A DNA stretch of 64,000 nucleotides from Nephrocerus scutellatus (taxonomy: Eukaryota; Arthropoda; Insecta; Diptera; Pipunculidae): NCBI GenBank assembly GCA_947095585.1, contig OX352765.1, forward strand, positions 21,606,254 to 21,670,253, read 5' to 3'. Positions within the stretch are counted from its first letter, which is position 1, and every line of letters starts with the position of its first letter. The notes under the pieces were generated by a model. The model saw only the letters and a program-made list of their open reading frames with translations. It was not told where the DNA came from and did no database searches. The position numbers and the translations under genes were made by a program. Positions 21,871-30,905 of this stretch are shown in pieces.

Positions 21871-23200
21871 AAAAGTTCTCAAAGTTTTGACATAAGCCAT
21901 TTCTCAAAGCCCATAAAAAACATGGACAATGCAGAAAGCGCGAAATATATGCGACACGTTTTTTCTATAGTTTTTTTTTTAACCAAAAAGGCCGTCAGTG
22001 TGTCAATATGGAAAAGTGGGTGGTTTTTTTATGTCGGAGTAATCGGAGAGATTATTTAACTGTCAAAGTTCATAATCGGAGAGATTATTTAACTGTCGAA
22101 ATTCAGATATGCATTTTTTGTCATTCTCAGAGAAAAAATGTATTTCCCTGAGTCGTTTTTTTTTTACACTCCCGATAATTTTCGGATATGATCTTTTTAC
22201 TCTTAAAAAAATACAGATCTAATCACAGAGAAAAATTATCGGATTTATTGAATTATCTGTTTTCTCTGATTTCTCCTACGTAAAAAAAAACTGTCCAAGC
22301 GCACTCGCTTGGCAAAAACTGCATTATTTGACGTTATGAGACTGACCTGACGTTCAGAATACAAACAACAGCTCAAATGTAGAAATGTCCAAAAAAAAAA
22401 AAGGGGAAAATTTCGCAAATTGCTGAACAAAAAAGGACCCTAGCTGCAAAGACACGCATTCGCTGTGAGATCCACAGTAGCGAGTAAAAAATTATCGTGG
22501 AATGTCAAATAACGATACTCAAAACTCGATCACGAAAGCGAAAATACCAAATAAAAATTTGTATATATTAGGCCACACTTTTTGTCAAGATGGAATTATA
22601 TAATGGAAACTTTAAAAGGTTAAATGTCAAAAAAGTTTGACGTCTCAAATTGACTTAGACGGTGAACAAAATTAGAGAGAGAGAGTGAAAAACGGAAAAC
22701 TTCAAACCAATCAAATCAATGAAGAAGAAATACAAAAAAAAGGATAATTTAGAAGAAAAAGAAAAAAAATTATAAAAATTATTAATAATATCTAATATCT
22801 GTTGCAGTCTTTGGTTATATTCATACAAATTTTCTTTCTAATTTTTTTTAATGAAATTTTCATCAATAGTTTTTGTTTTAGCATTTTTTTCAACATTTTT
22901 TATTATTATATTGATAGAAGAATTAAATTTTTTACATGGTGTAGGGTTTTATTTTTCTTAAATCTTTTATCTATCATTTATATGATTTTCAATTTTCTGG
23001 CGTTTCTATGAAAATTTTTATTAGTTTTTTTTTTGTTTTAATTTTTATTGTTATTGCCTATTCTTGTATATACATATATGTATGCATAGCCTTTGTATGG
23101 ATACAAAATGGCAACAACATCGAATGATTTGTATATTTTACATTAACAATAGTTTCGTGCTTGTTGTTGTAGTTGTTGTTGGTTCTTAGAGAAAACAACA
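21871..23200. other. No gene seen; AT-rich, local duplication near 22040-22100
   Basis: AATCGGAGAGATTATTTAAC followed by TGTC(A/G)AA occurs at about 22041 and again at 22075, a direct repeat of about 34 bases. The rest is AT-rich with T- and A-runs and could include sty 3' flanking DNA. Confidence 0.5.
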
Positions 23201-23234
23201 TTCAATCACGTTCCGGCGGCTTTCTTTCTCTTCG

Positions 23235-23240
23235 TTTATT
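23235..23240 (-). terminator. Candidate polyadenylation signal AATAAA for sty
   Basis: The first AATAAA on the minus strand after the sty stop, about 207 bases downstream. Cleavage would be expected near 23205-23225. Fly sty transcripts may use later signals; this is position-based inference only. A (GAGT)n microsatellite at 23301-23322 lies between stop and signal. Confidence 0.35.
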
Positions 23241-23446
23241 TTTAGTTCATTATTATTTAAAATAATAATTAAAAAAATATCGACATGTGCGGGAGAAGAA
23301 GTGAGTGAGTGAGTGAGTGAGTCAGTAAGGCGAAGAATGAGGATCGAAGATAAAGCGCTAGCGCATTGGTTAATAAGTTACTATAGTAATGTGCTGTAGT
23401 TTAATTGTCTAGGCTGTAGATTTTCAATGTTGCCTCACCGCTCCGA

Positions 23447-25684
23447 CTAATATTCAGGACTCGAGTCAAGCAATCTTTTCTCCGGCGTAAGATCGCACTT
23501 TCGTAATATTCTATTGGCAGCTGTAGTGCAATCGCTGCCGCCATTACCGCCATGATGATGCGCGTGATGATGGTGGTGGTGGTGATGATGGTGGCCGCCG
23601 CCTCCACTGCCACTAATACCGCTATGAACTCCGCCGCTAACCCCCGATGATTTGCCACCGTCCTTTCGCGGGTTGTTACCTGTATTGCCACCGCTGCCGT
23701 CTCCGACACCAATGATACTGCCGATTCCGCCGCTATCGTTGCCGCCGCCTCCACCCAGTGGGACGATAGGAAGCATACTGCTGGTCGAACCGATCGTCTG
23801 GCATCGACACCCGTGACCGGCATGCCGCGCGTAGCATTTGGCACAGATGGCAGCACAGCCTCGCATCGGCCAATAACACCATAGGCATGGCAACACCAAT
23901 GACAGGGCACCCAGCCAACCCCATCGTGTACCCCGCTTATTAGGCAGACAAGAGCAGGGATCATCGACACAGAGTGTCGTATCGCCGTCGTCACACTCCA
24001 TTTCATGGTCCTTGGCGCAATGGTAGAATAGCGCCTTGACACAACACAGACACGACGCATAATCGATGATGGTCTCGGCACTGCAGAGGCATGTCTTGTT
24101 GCAGACCCACGTCTGCGGCAGTTGCCTAGGACTTTGGCACTGTTCGCAGCGACACCGATCGCATCGTGGACAGGTGATGGGATTGAGCGAAGAATCGCCG
24201 CCCCCAATGAATGTTCCATTGATGATCGAGGAAGGTGCACCACCACCACCGCTGCCGGGCGTACCAGCGCCTCCAGCACCGGCTCCACCACCTCCACCGA
24301 TGTGATGCAGGTCGAGCAACTCCTCATGATACAATGTGGCGGAGAAATCTTTTGTAAACGAGGCGGGTTGCTTGGTGATGGGTTGCGTGATTGGGAGCGA
24401 CGCATTCGATCGTGTTGTAGCATTCTGGTGGTGCTGCAGCCTTGAGACGGGTGGCGTCGTTGTTGCTCCTGCTCCAGTAACCGTTGTCGTTCTCCTCGTC
24501 GTCGTCGTCGGCGTCGTCGCCGTCGTCTGCTTCGTCGCACTCTTATGGCTATGTGTATTCGAATGTAATGATTCCCCCCCGCCAATACCTCCTGCATCAC
24601 AGATGCCAATTCCCGCAATCCCCGCTGCAGTCGTCGCCGTTGTCGTAGGCGCAGTGTTAATTCCGCCGACCCCAACACCACCACCACCGCCGCTGCGAGA
24701 TGCATGATGGTGATGTTGATGATGATGATGATGATGACTCGAATGTTGCTGCTGCTGTTGCTGCAACTGTTGTTGCCGTTGACTATGTTGCAACAACAAG
24801 TTGTGCTGAGTTGTGGTCTGGCCATGGATCGTTTGGCCAGCCGGATGTTGATTTCTCGACGCCTGCTGCAGTTGCTGCGCCGTCCGAAACGGTGTGTCCA
24901 CATACTCATTAGTGAGCCGCTCGGATTCGGGTCGAGGCGCCGCCAGGGTGACAGGCGATACTGGTACTGGTTCACTACTATGAAAATTACCGCTACCGCT
25001 ACTGGGGATGGTGGTGGTGGTGGTGTTGGTAGTGCTGCTGATGCTGCTGCTGCTGCTGCTGCTATTACTAGACGACGTGATCGCCGCCGAAGTCGTTGTC
25101 AACAGTGGCAGGTTAACACTAATGACAATGGGCGGCGGTGGCTGGGGCCTTCGCCTTGTGAAACTATTAACAGATGTAATTGTTGATGCGCTACTTAAGT
25201 TGCGACTTAAATTATTCGTTACCGCCGGTGTTGTTGTTGTTGTTGTCGGCGTTGGCGTCGTCGCTGGACGATGTTGCTGTTGCAGCAATGGTGTGGTCAG
25301 GTGCGTTGGTGACGTTGCTACACCGACATGGATGTTGTTGTTATTAATAATTGTCGTTCGATTATTAATGTTATTTACTGTATTTAAATTATTGTTAATA
25401 CTACTACTGGTGTGGTTGTTGTTGTTGATAGGACTTCTACTTTGTTGATGAAGATGATTGTGGTTGTTGTTGTTGTTATTGTTGTTGCTGCTGCTGTCGT
25501 TCGTACATTGTAGCGACTGGGTCGGCGTTGTCGTTAATCCAGTTGACAATAATAATAAAGATGATGATGATGATGATGATCCACTCATCATCGATGGCTC
25601 AGGAGCCCTTGGACGATGAACACGAGGTAATAGTTTAGGGGGCCTGGGAGGCGCCAAAGGATCGCCGCCATTTCTGCGATCCAT
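23447..25684 (-). CDS. sty: Sprouty, receptor tyrosine kinase/Ras-MAPK feedback antagonist
   Basis: A single 745-codon exon. Family knowledge: Sprouty is a membrane-associated intracellular inhibitor of FGF and EGF receptor signalling, induced by the pathway it blocks. Seen here: the N-terminus MDRRNGGDPLAPPRPPKLLP as in fly Sprouty; a NEYVDTPF motif with Tyr261, the conserved Cbl-binding tyrosine site; a Cys-rich Sprouty domain at about residues 505-628 (CPRCDRCRCEQC, CLCSAETIIDYASCLCCVKA, DDPCSCLPNKRG, then CAKCYARHAGHGCRC); and the tail LTPEKRLLDSSPEY. Between them lie long Asn, Ser, Thr, Gln, His and Gly tracts, making it longer than Drosophila melanogaster Sprouty (591 aa by memory). The start is chosen by homology, a good fly context (CAATACATGG) and an in-frame TGA 48 bases upstream. 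No frameshift or lost cysteine is evident. Confidence 0.97.
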   Translation of the reverse strand: MDRRNGGDPLAPPRPPKLLPRVHRPRAPEPSMMSGSSSSSSSLLLLSTGLTTTPTQSLQCTNDSSSNNNNNNNNHNHLHQQSRSPINNNNHTSSSINNNLNTVNNINNRTTIINNNNIHVGVATSPTHLTTPLLQQQHRPATTPTPTTTTTTPAVTNNLSRNLSSASTITSVNSFTRRRPQPPPPIVISVNLPLLTTTSAAITSSSNSSSSSSSISSTTNTTTTTIPSSGSGNFHSSEPVPVSPVTLAAPRPESERLTNEYVDTPFRTAQQLQQASRNQHPAGQTIHGQTTTQHNLLLQHSQRQQQLQQQQQQHSSHHHHHHQHHHHASRSGGGGGVGVGGINTAPTTTATTAAGIAGIGICDAGGIGGGESLHSNTHSHKSATKQTTATTPTTTTRRTTTVTGAGATTTPPVSRLQHHQNATTRSNASLPITQPITKQPASFTKDFSATLYHEELLDLHHIGGGGGAGAGGAGTPGSGGGGAPSSIINGTFIGGGDSSLNPITCPRCDRCRCEQCQSPRQLPQTWVCNKTCLCSAETIIDYASCLCCVKALFYHCAKDHEMECDDGDTTLCVDDPCSCLPNKRGTRWGWLGALSLVLPCLWCYWPMRGCAAICAKCYARHAGHGCRCQTIGSTSSMLPIVPLGGGGGNDSGGIGSIIGVGDGSGGNTGNNPRKDGGKSSGVSGGVHSGISGSGGGGHHHHHHHHHHAHHHGGNGGSDCTTAANRILRKCDLTPEKRLLDSSPEY

Positions 25685-25891
25685 GTATTGATGTGAACTT
25701 CTTCGATTGAAATCAATGCCCTCGGAACATCAGCCGGGGATCATCAAATTCCTTCATCCTTTAAAGGTAGTAATGTGTTGAAAGCGACAAATGATATGCG
25801 CACAATCTGGGCGATCAAAGGTTTGTTGTTATCAATTGATGATCTATGCGATGACGATGCTCTGGATGTTGTGCGGTTCTACAAACGCCTT
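25685..25891 (-). promoter_or_regulatory. sty: sty 5' UTR part contiguous with the coding exon
   Basis: The 207 bases between the proposed 3' splice site and the start codon contain no ATG except those in or overlapping one short upstream ORF, and an in-frame TGA precedes the sty ATG. The segment starts with AAGGCGTTTG directly after a polypyrimidine tract and AG. Confidence 0.55.
25713..25757 (-). CDS. Upstream ORF of 14 codons in the sty leader
   Basis: Minus-strand ATG at 25757 opens a frame reading MKEFDDPRLMFRGH and stops at TGA (25715-25713), 28 bases before the sty ATG. Context before this ATG is AAAGG, with A at -4 and G at -1. Two further ATGs lie inside the segment, one of them in the same frame. 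Such a uORF would be expected to reduce ribosome flow to sty; there is no evidence here that the peptide itself matters. Conservation in other flies is unknown to me. Confidence 0.5.
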   Translation of the reverse strand: MKEFDDPRLMFRGH

Positions 25892-25946
25892 CTGAAATGA
25901 AAGAAACAGAGATGAGGGAGATCATTAGATAGATATTTGCACTCAC
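25892..25946 (-). other. sty: Probable 55-bp intron in the sty 5' UTR
   Basis: On the minus strand the donor is GC|GTGAGTGCAAAT and the acceptor is CTGTTTCTTTCATTTCAG|AAGG, with a branch-like CTAAT about 35 bases before the acceptor. Length 55 fits the usual short-intron size of flies. If real, an upstream non-coding exon ends at 25947. Alternatively only the acceptor is used, with a distant first exon. Confidence 0.5.
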
Positions 25947-26080
25947 GCTTCGAAATAATATTTAATCGCACTTTAATAAGGCTTAAGATAACTTCAAATC
26001 GATAACATAGCTTATAATAGCGCCCGATACCATCTAGTTGAGTGTTTTCTTTCAATAAAAATGCAACAGCAATAAAATAT
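25947..26080 (-). other. sty: Candidate upstream non-coding exon of sty
   Basis: The DNA just upstream of the proposed donor is AT-rich and ends at 26083 where a repeat-like GGTGACCAT begins. No core promoter motif is clear, so exon limits are unknown. Confidence 0.25.
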
Positions 26081-26099
26081 AAGGTGACCATTTTTGTAA

Positions 26100-26370
26100 A
26101 AGGAAAATACAGGACTTAAAATAACCTAAAAAATTATTAGCCTGGCATGAGGTGTTGAATTACAAGCTCGAACTACTGCTTCCATCCCAGTTCTCAGAAC
26201 TATTACAATCTTGATTTCATAAAAACATAGATTACAAAATTATTACAAGATAAGTAATAACATTTGCGAGAGCTGGCTGCTTTTTGGCAATTTTCTGAGA
26301 TTCAAACTTCAAACCTCCCGATCAGTCAGTCCAACGAACTAACCAATTGAGCTACGACGCCCCTTAACCC
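26100..26370 (-). repeat. tRNA-derived SINE candidate
   Basis: On the minus strand from about 26365 the sequence reads GGGGCGTCGTAGCTCAATTG then GTTAGTTCGTTGGACTGACT, resembling a tRNA 5' half with an A box, and GAGGTTTGAAGTTTGAATCT, resembling a B box. Acceptor pairing is absent, so this is not a working tRNA. About 200 AT-rich bases downstream (26290-26100) may be the SINE body. Confidence 0.6.
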
Positions 26371-27040
26371 TTTAGCTGATGCGTAAATTTGAATTCTGCA
26401 ACGGCTAGAACTACAATTGGATAGATGAACGACCATTTATCTATGTACGAGTATAAAAAAATGAAATGCTGCTCGTTGGTAACCGCATCACATGAGAACG
26501 GCTGGACCGATTTGGCTCATTTTTAGTTTATAATGAAAGTTGCCCGGAAAATTGGAAAATTCGTAAAAACCTGAAAGTGCGACTTTTATAGGATTTTTGT
26601 ATGAACTCGCGGCGACGATAACTCACGACTCGAACGATGGATTTGCGTAATTCCTTTTTTGTTTGTTCGTTATAGTCCTGGAAAAGAAAGATAATGGAAT
26701 GAAAGGGAAAAACAAAGAAAAGTCGAAAAATTCGGACAAACAGCAAAAATCATAATTTTTGTATACACATAACTGACGATAGGAACGACATATTTAGTTG
26801 ATACTTTTTTTTGTTTTGTTCGTTACGCTCCCGGAGATATTTTTAGCGAAATAAGATTCGGGAAAAATTACAAAAGAGTGTAGGAAAATTTGGAAAACGA
26901 TAAATTGGATATTTTTTGAGGAATAACTCAATTGAATGTTTTCGGTAAAAAGAAAAATCTGGAAAAACGCATTGCAGCCTAAATTAAGATAAAATTTTTG
27001 TTTTTAGTTTTGTGTTGATTCTTGATCTGGACAACAAAAG
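26371..27040. other. No gene seen; paired gene-free repeats
   Basis: Two loosely similar blocks carry TTTTTGTTTGTTCGTTATAG (about 26656) and TTTTTGTTTTGTTCGTTACG (about 26807) with CCTGGA/CCCGGAGA and GAAAAA words after them, suggesting an old duplicated repeat. AACTCACGAC / AATAACTCAATT words accompany them. No coding frame. Confidence 0.45.
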
Positions 27041-27099
27041 ACGTTATTTCATTTGTTTCCAATCGAAGCCAATAGTTGGCGGTACGTGCGCAAATGTCA

Positions 27100-27415
27100 T
27101 TTGATAGCTGAACCAAGGTGCACCACGATCTTATTTTTGCGATTCTGTCAACGCATCCCAATGATTCCGACCGACATGCCATATAGACTTTAAGCACATG
27201 GAGTTTCGGTTGCGGTTTGCATTGGCAATTACAATAAACAAATCACAAGGGCAATCATTGAGTGTTTGCGGTACTAACCTTGAAAATCCGTGCTTCTCGC
27301 ATTGTATGTCGCCTGTTCATTGTTTGTTGACGCGCCAGGCAACACGACAAATAAAAAATAGTGCACGTACCTTTTACGCGCGGTTGAGGTGAAACTTATT
27401 TGATGTTGTGAGCAA
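27100..27415 (+). mobile_element. Helitron helicase C-terminal remnant
   Basis: Plus-strand reading gives RIPMIPTDMPYRL (about 27148-27186), then RFALAITINKSQGQSLSVCG and TNLENPCFSHCMSPVHC. These are the last blocks of the Pif1-family helicase of Helitron Rep-Hel proteins (PRIP..PTD.PF, F.....TINKSQGQ, G..L..P.FSHGQLYVA.SR). A frameshift after FSH shifts the YVACSRV block, and the 3' part ends near 27400. No Rep nuclease or Helitron hairpin end was recognised. Immediately downstream lies an A+C-rich array. Confidence 0.85.
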
Positions 27416-27419
27416 AAAT

Positions 27420-28030
27420 GCCGCCAAAAGGAATCAAAAAAAGACTTTCGAAAGACCCCCAAAGAATCACAAAAGACCCCCAAAAGACCCTAAAAAGACT
27501 CCAAAAAGACCCCTAAAAGACCACCAAAAGACCAATAAAAGAATTATTAAAGACTCCAAAAAAAATCATTAAAGACTGCAAAAAGATCCTCAAAAGGCCA
27601 TCAAAGGACCCGAAAAACATTCAAAAGATCCTCAAAAGACTTCCCAAAAGACCTCAAAAAAATCCTCAAAGAACCTCAAAAGACTCCCAAAAAGATCCTC
27701 AAAAACCCCCTAAAGATCCTCAAATCCAGAAAAATCATAAAAATATCTCTGAAAGAACCTTAAAAGATTTACAAAATACCCCCCAAGAGACCCTCAAAAG
27801 ACTCGCAGAAGACCCACCAAAGACCCCTAAAAGACCCCTTAAAGACCCTCAAAAGGCAAACAAAAGCATTATAAAAGAATCTTAAAAAAAACCCCAAAAG
27901 ATCCTGAAAGGAGCCCTCCCCAAAGAGCCCACAAAAAACGTTCAAAAGATCCTCAAACGACTTCCGAAAAGTCAAAAGACCCCTAAAAGTCCTACAAAAG
28001 ACCCTAGAGGACCCTTATTTCAAGCTCCCC
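27420..28030 (+). repeat. A+C-rich quasi-periodic array of AAAAGACCC(C) units
   Basis: About 600 bases of loose repeats of AAAAGACCCCC, AAAGATCCTC and AAAGACTCC at about 10-13 base spacing. The plus strand is almost free of T and G except in GATC/GACT words, a marked strand skew. It begins right after the Helitron helicase remnant. Similar arrays lie at 35920-36335 (same strand) and 820-1012 (opposite strand). Confidence 0.9.
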
Positions 28031-29791
28031 ACAATTTCAAAAAACGATCACAAACAAATTTATTGAAAGTTGGACAGCACAACGTCTATCGGGTCAGTTA
28101 GTAACAATAATAATTGACAAACCTAAACTAAAACGATGGTATTGTTTTTCTTTCTGCCAACATAATAATAATAATTATTATTTAATTATTTGCATAAAGC
28201 TGAAAAATTACATTCAATATTTCTTGCTTTTGTTTATCTTAAGTTATATTACAATTTGTTAATAATTGCGTTTCGTTTATCAACTAGAAAATAGCAGTTA
28301 TAACTATATTATATAATGAATAATGGAAGACAGCAATAGTTTTAAGTAGGTACTTTACTCGCTCGTAGTTTTTTTATTTAGTTGGTGCTCCTGCTAAACT
28401 CCTCGTGTGTTGAAACACTTGAGTTGAGTCAAAGAGATATCTCTTCGGTTGAGTTCACTTTGTTCTCTTACAACGAATTAATTATTCATCAAACGCACTC
28501 ATTATCCATTAACAATGTGAGTGAAAATCTCAACTCGATATCGATCTAAGTGTGTTTTTGTTTCTATTTCTTTTGTTTTTTTTTTTTGTGTTGTTGAACC
28601 GAACACTCAAAGTATGAGTCGTCCGCCGGTTTCTTGTGGACACAATGAGAAGTGCCAGAAAAACTCGTATGTCCACTCTTGGAGAACCAGAAATAAAAAC
28701 AATCGGATGGACGTTTTCATCAATGGGTTGTTGTTGTTTTTTTTTTTTGCCCATGTATTCAATGTTCCTCGTATGGGATGACTCTGAACCTTTTTTATTT
28801 TCAGGATTTTTTTGTTTGTTTTCCTTATATGTGAAATGTGATAAGCACGCGTTCGGCGTAACGTCGTCTTCGTTAATCGTCGATCGTGTCCCTGCGCAGG
28901 GCCTGGCACTTTATAATGTGGTCGTGAAGTGGATCTTATTGTTGTTGTTGTTGCATGTCAACTAGAAATGCAAACGACCTTCTTGTGATCGTTATGTTTT
29001 CCTTTTTTTTATCTTTATTAGTTTCTTTTGAAATTTTAAGTTTGTATGATGTGGTGGATGATATGATGAGACGGGACCAAACTGGACGAAACGGAAACCC
29101 ATTCCGATGAGATGGATCAAAAGACAAAATCAGTTTCAGACTCGAAAAGACGAAGCGTGGAAAAGAAATAAAATTAAATGAAGAGCCTGTCGTCCATCCG
29201 TCCGCCCGTATGCTTCACGCGGCTTATTGGAGTGTGTGTAGGCTTATGATTTTTATACTACAAAAGCAATGGTTGCCTGATGTGTGCCAACAACTACTGC
29301 CATTCAGGTACACTTTTATACATGTCGGTGTCACACACACACACACACACACACAAGCAGTCTGCACCAGCAGCACCAAGCAACCGTTTAACTAACCATC
29401 ATCATAATCTTCTTCGTCTTCTCATCGCTTGTGTGTGATTGCTTTAGCTGTGCTGTGTGCTGGTTCTTCTATTAGTTCATGAATAGAACAAACGATTCCA
29501 AAGAAGAACCTTTTTCTAAAAAAAAAATTATTCTTTCTTTGGCCCGATTTTACTACCTTTTTTAGTCTTTCCACGACAGGACAAGAAAGAGCGAACAACA
29601 CCGCAGAAACTCATGTTCCTGGAAGACAGGTTTCTTCGCCATTGCCGTCGTCGCTTTGTGGTTAAGTGGAATTGATATACCTTCGCGATATAGAGAATAG
29701 AGTTTATATATGCACTATGTATGTCTGAATATTACAGAAATGTAAAGAAAACTCCACTGAAGAGGAGACAGCCAAAGAAACAGACAGACAG

Positions 29792-29834
<43 letters not shown>

Positions 29835-30480
29835 ACGTTACCCATGTGTTTGATTGAATTGAATAAAAGAGTTACAGCTCTAGGTAGGGAGCAGCAATGA
29901 AAAGAAAAAGAAAACTGTGTAACTGGAGGAGACAAATGAAGTTTAAGGTAAGTTTTCCATTTCCATTGTTGACACAGCCAGTCAGTCATCTGAAAGTTCA
30001 TTGCTTTCGCTCTATTACTCGGATACGTTTTAATGATTTCTTTTCCACACTTAGGTACAGAAACTTCTCCGAAAGGTGATTTTATTTAATGCTCAAGACT
30101 TCTATGCTCCATCCGGAATATAATGTTACTTAAGTGATAATACCTACTAATGTGATTTCTTTCTGTTTAGAGTTGTACGCCTTTCTCAATGTGATCTTTG
30201 CATGCCTTACAGTAATGCCCAGCTTTACACTGTGTGCGTTTAAAAACTTAGTTTAAAATCGTATCAGAGTTTAAACTCTAGATTATAGCAAAATGGTGTT
30301 TCTCAGTACAAGTTCAAAAGTCACAGGGAGCTTAAATGTGGCTCATAATTGCGGGTTTATAGTGAGTTTTGCTGGGTTTGGCAAGCAAAATTGCAACTTG
30401 TGCAATAGAAATTGTAATTGGAGCTTTGAAATCTCTTTATTTATTGAGAAACACATGAATGTGCTAGTAAAATATTACAA
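28031..30480. other. No gene; several microsatellites
   Basis: (CA)n at 29332-29355 and (TG)n at 29795-29832 are clear. The DNA around 28500-29650 is less AT-biased than its surroundings and has no recognisable transposon, so it is candidate sty regulatory or upstream non-coding DNA. Open frames (28521-28965) show no domain. Confidence 0.5.
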
Positions 30481-30487
30481 TCTAGTC

Positions 30488-30905
30488 TTAGGTTAGGTTA
30501 GGTTGGGAGGTTGTCGGCAGGAAGCCGACCTACTTAGACCAATAGATGGTCCATTGTGATGCCGCATGGACGAGGTGATTTCTCGCCCTTCTCCTTCAAT
30601 CAGTTGAAGTTCAATCGAATGAAGCGTAGAAGACTTTTGATGCCAGTGCTTGACAAATCGTTAAGGCCGTTGTAAAAGAAGAGCTTACGCTTTAGAGAAA
30701 GAGCTGTGCATGTGCAGAATAGTCTCTTCTTCCTCGTCAGCAGCTTCTGCAGAAGTCATTGGAAAATACACCAAGCCTTGCTGCATGCTTTCCTATAAGA
30801 CAGTACCTAGTAATTATACCTATTGTAGCGCTTATGTGCACACTTGGAGCGTTTCGGATCCAGCTTTGGCGAGATCTTTTTTGTCGCTACCAAGTTTTAC
30901 TATTT
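30488..30905 (-). mobile_element. 3' end of an R1/LOA-like non-LTR element
   Basis: Minus strand about 30840-30690 reads GKHAARLGVFSNDFCRSC and DEEEETILHMH, the zinc-knuckle tail (C-x2-C...H) that follows RNase H. Then about 30690-30600 gives FFNGLNDL-like and STGIKSLLRFI-like words in the last residues, followed by a short 3' UTR that ends in AACCTAACCTAACCTAAG at 30488. TTAGGTTAGG ends are frequent in fly non-LTR elements of this group. Frames are broken. Confidence 0.7.

Noticed and set aside
21318..22440. A transposon bounded by GGGCCCTATCACG and GGACCCTAGCTG words
   Set aside because: The two words are not convincing inverted repeats and no interior evidence was found.
24066..25448. Several open frames on the plus strand opposite sty
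   Set aside because: They are Leu/Val/Met-rich antisense readings of the Asn, Gln, Ser and Thr codon repeats of sty, without domains.
26295..26364. A functional tRNA gene on the minus strand
   Set aside because: A and B boxes are visible, but acceptor and anticodon stems do not pair.
28521..28965. Overlapping frames of 86 and 109 codons
   Set aside because: Both strands are open equally and neither has a domain or codon bias.
29332..29832. CRISPR-like regular repeats
   Set aside because: These are CA/TG microsatellites; the window is eukaryotic.
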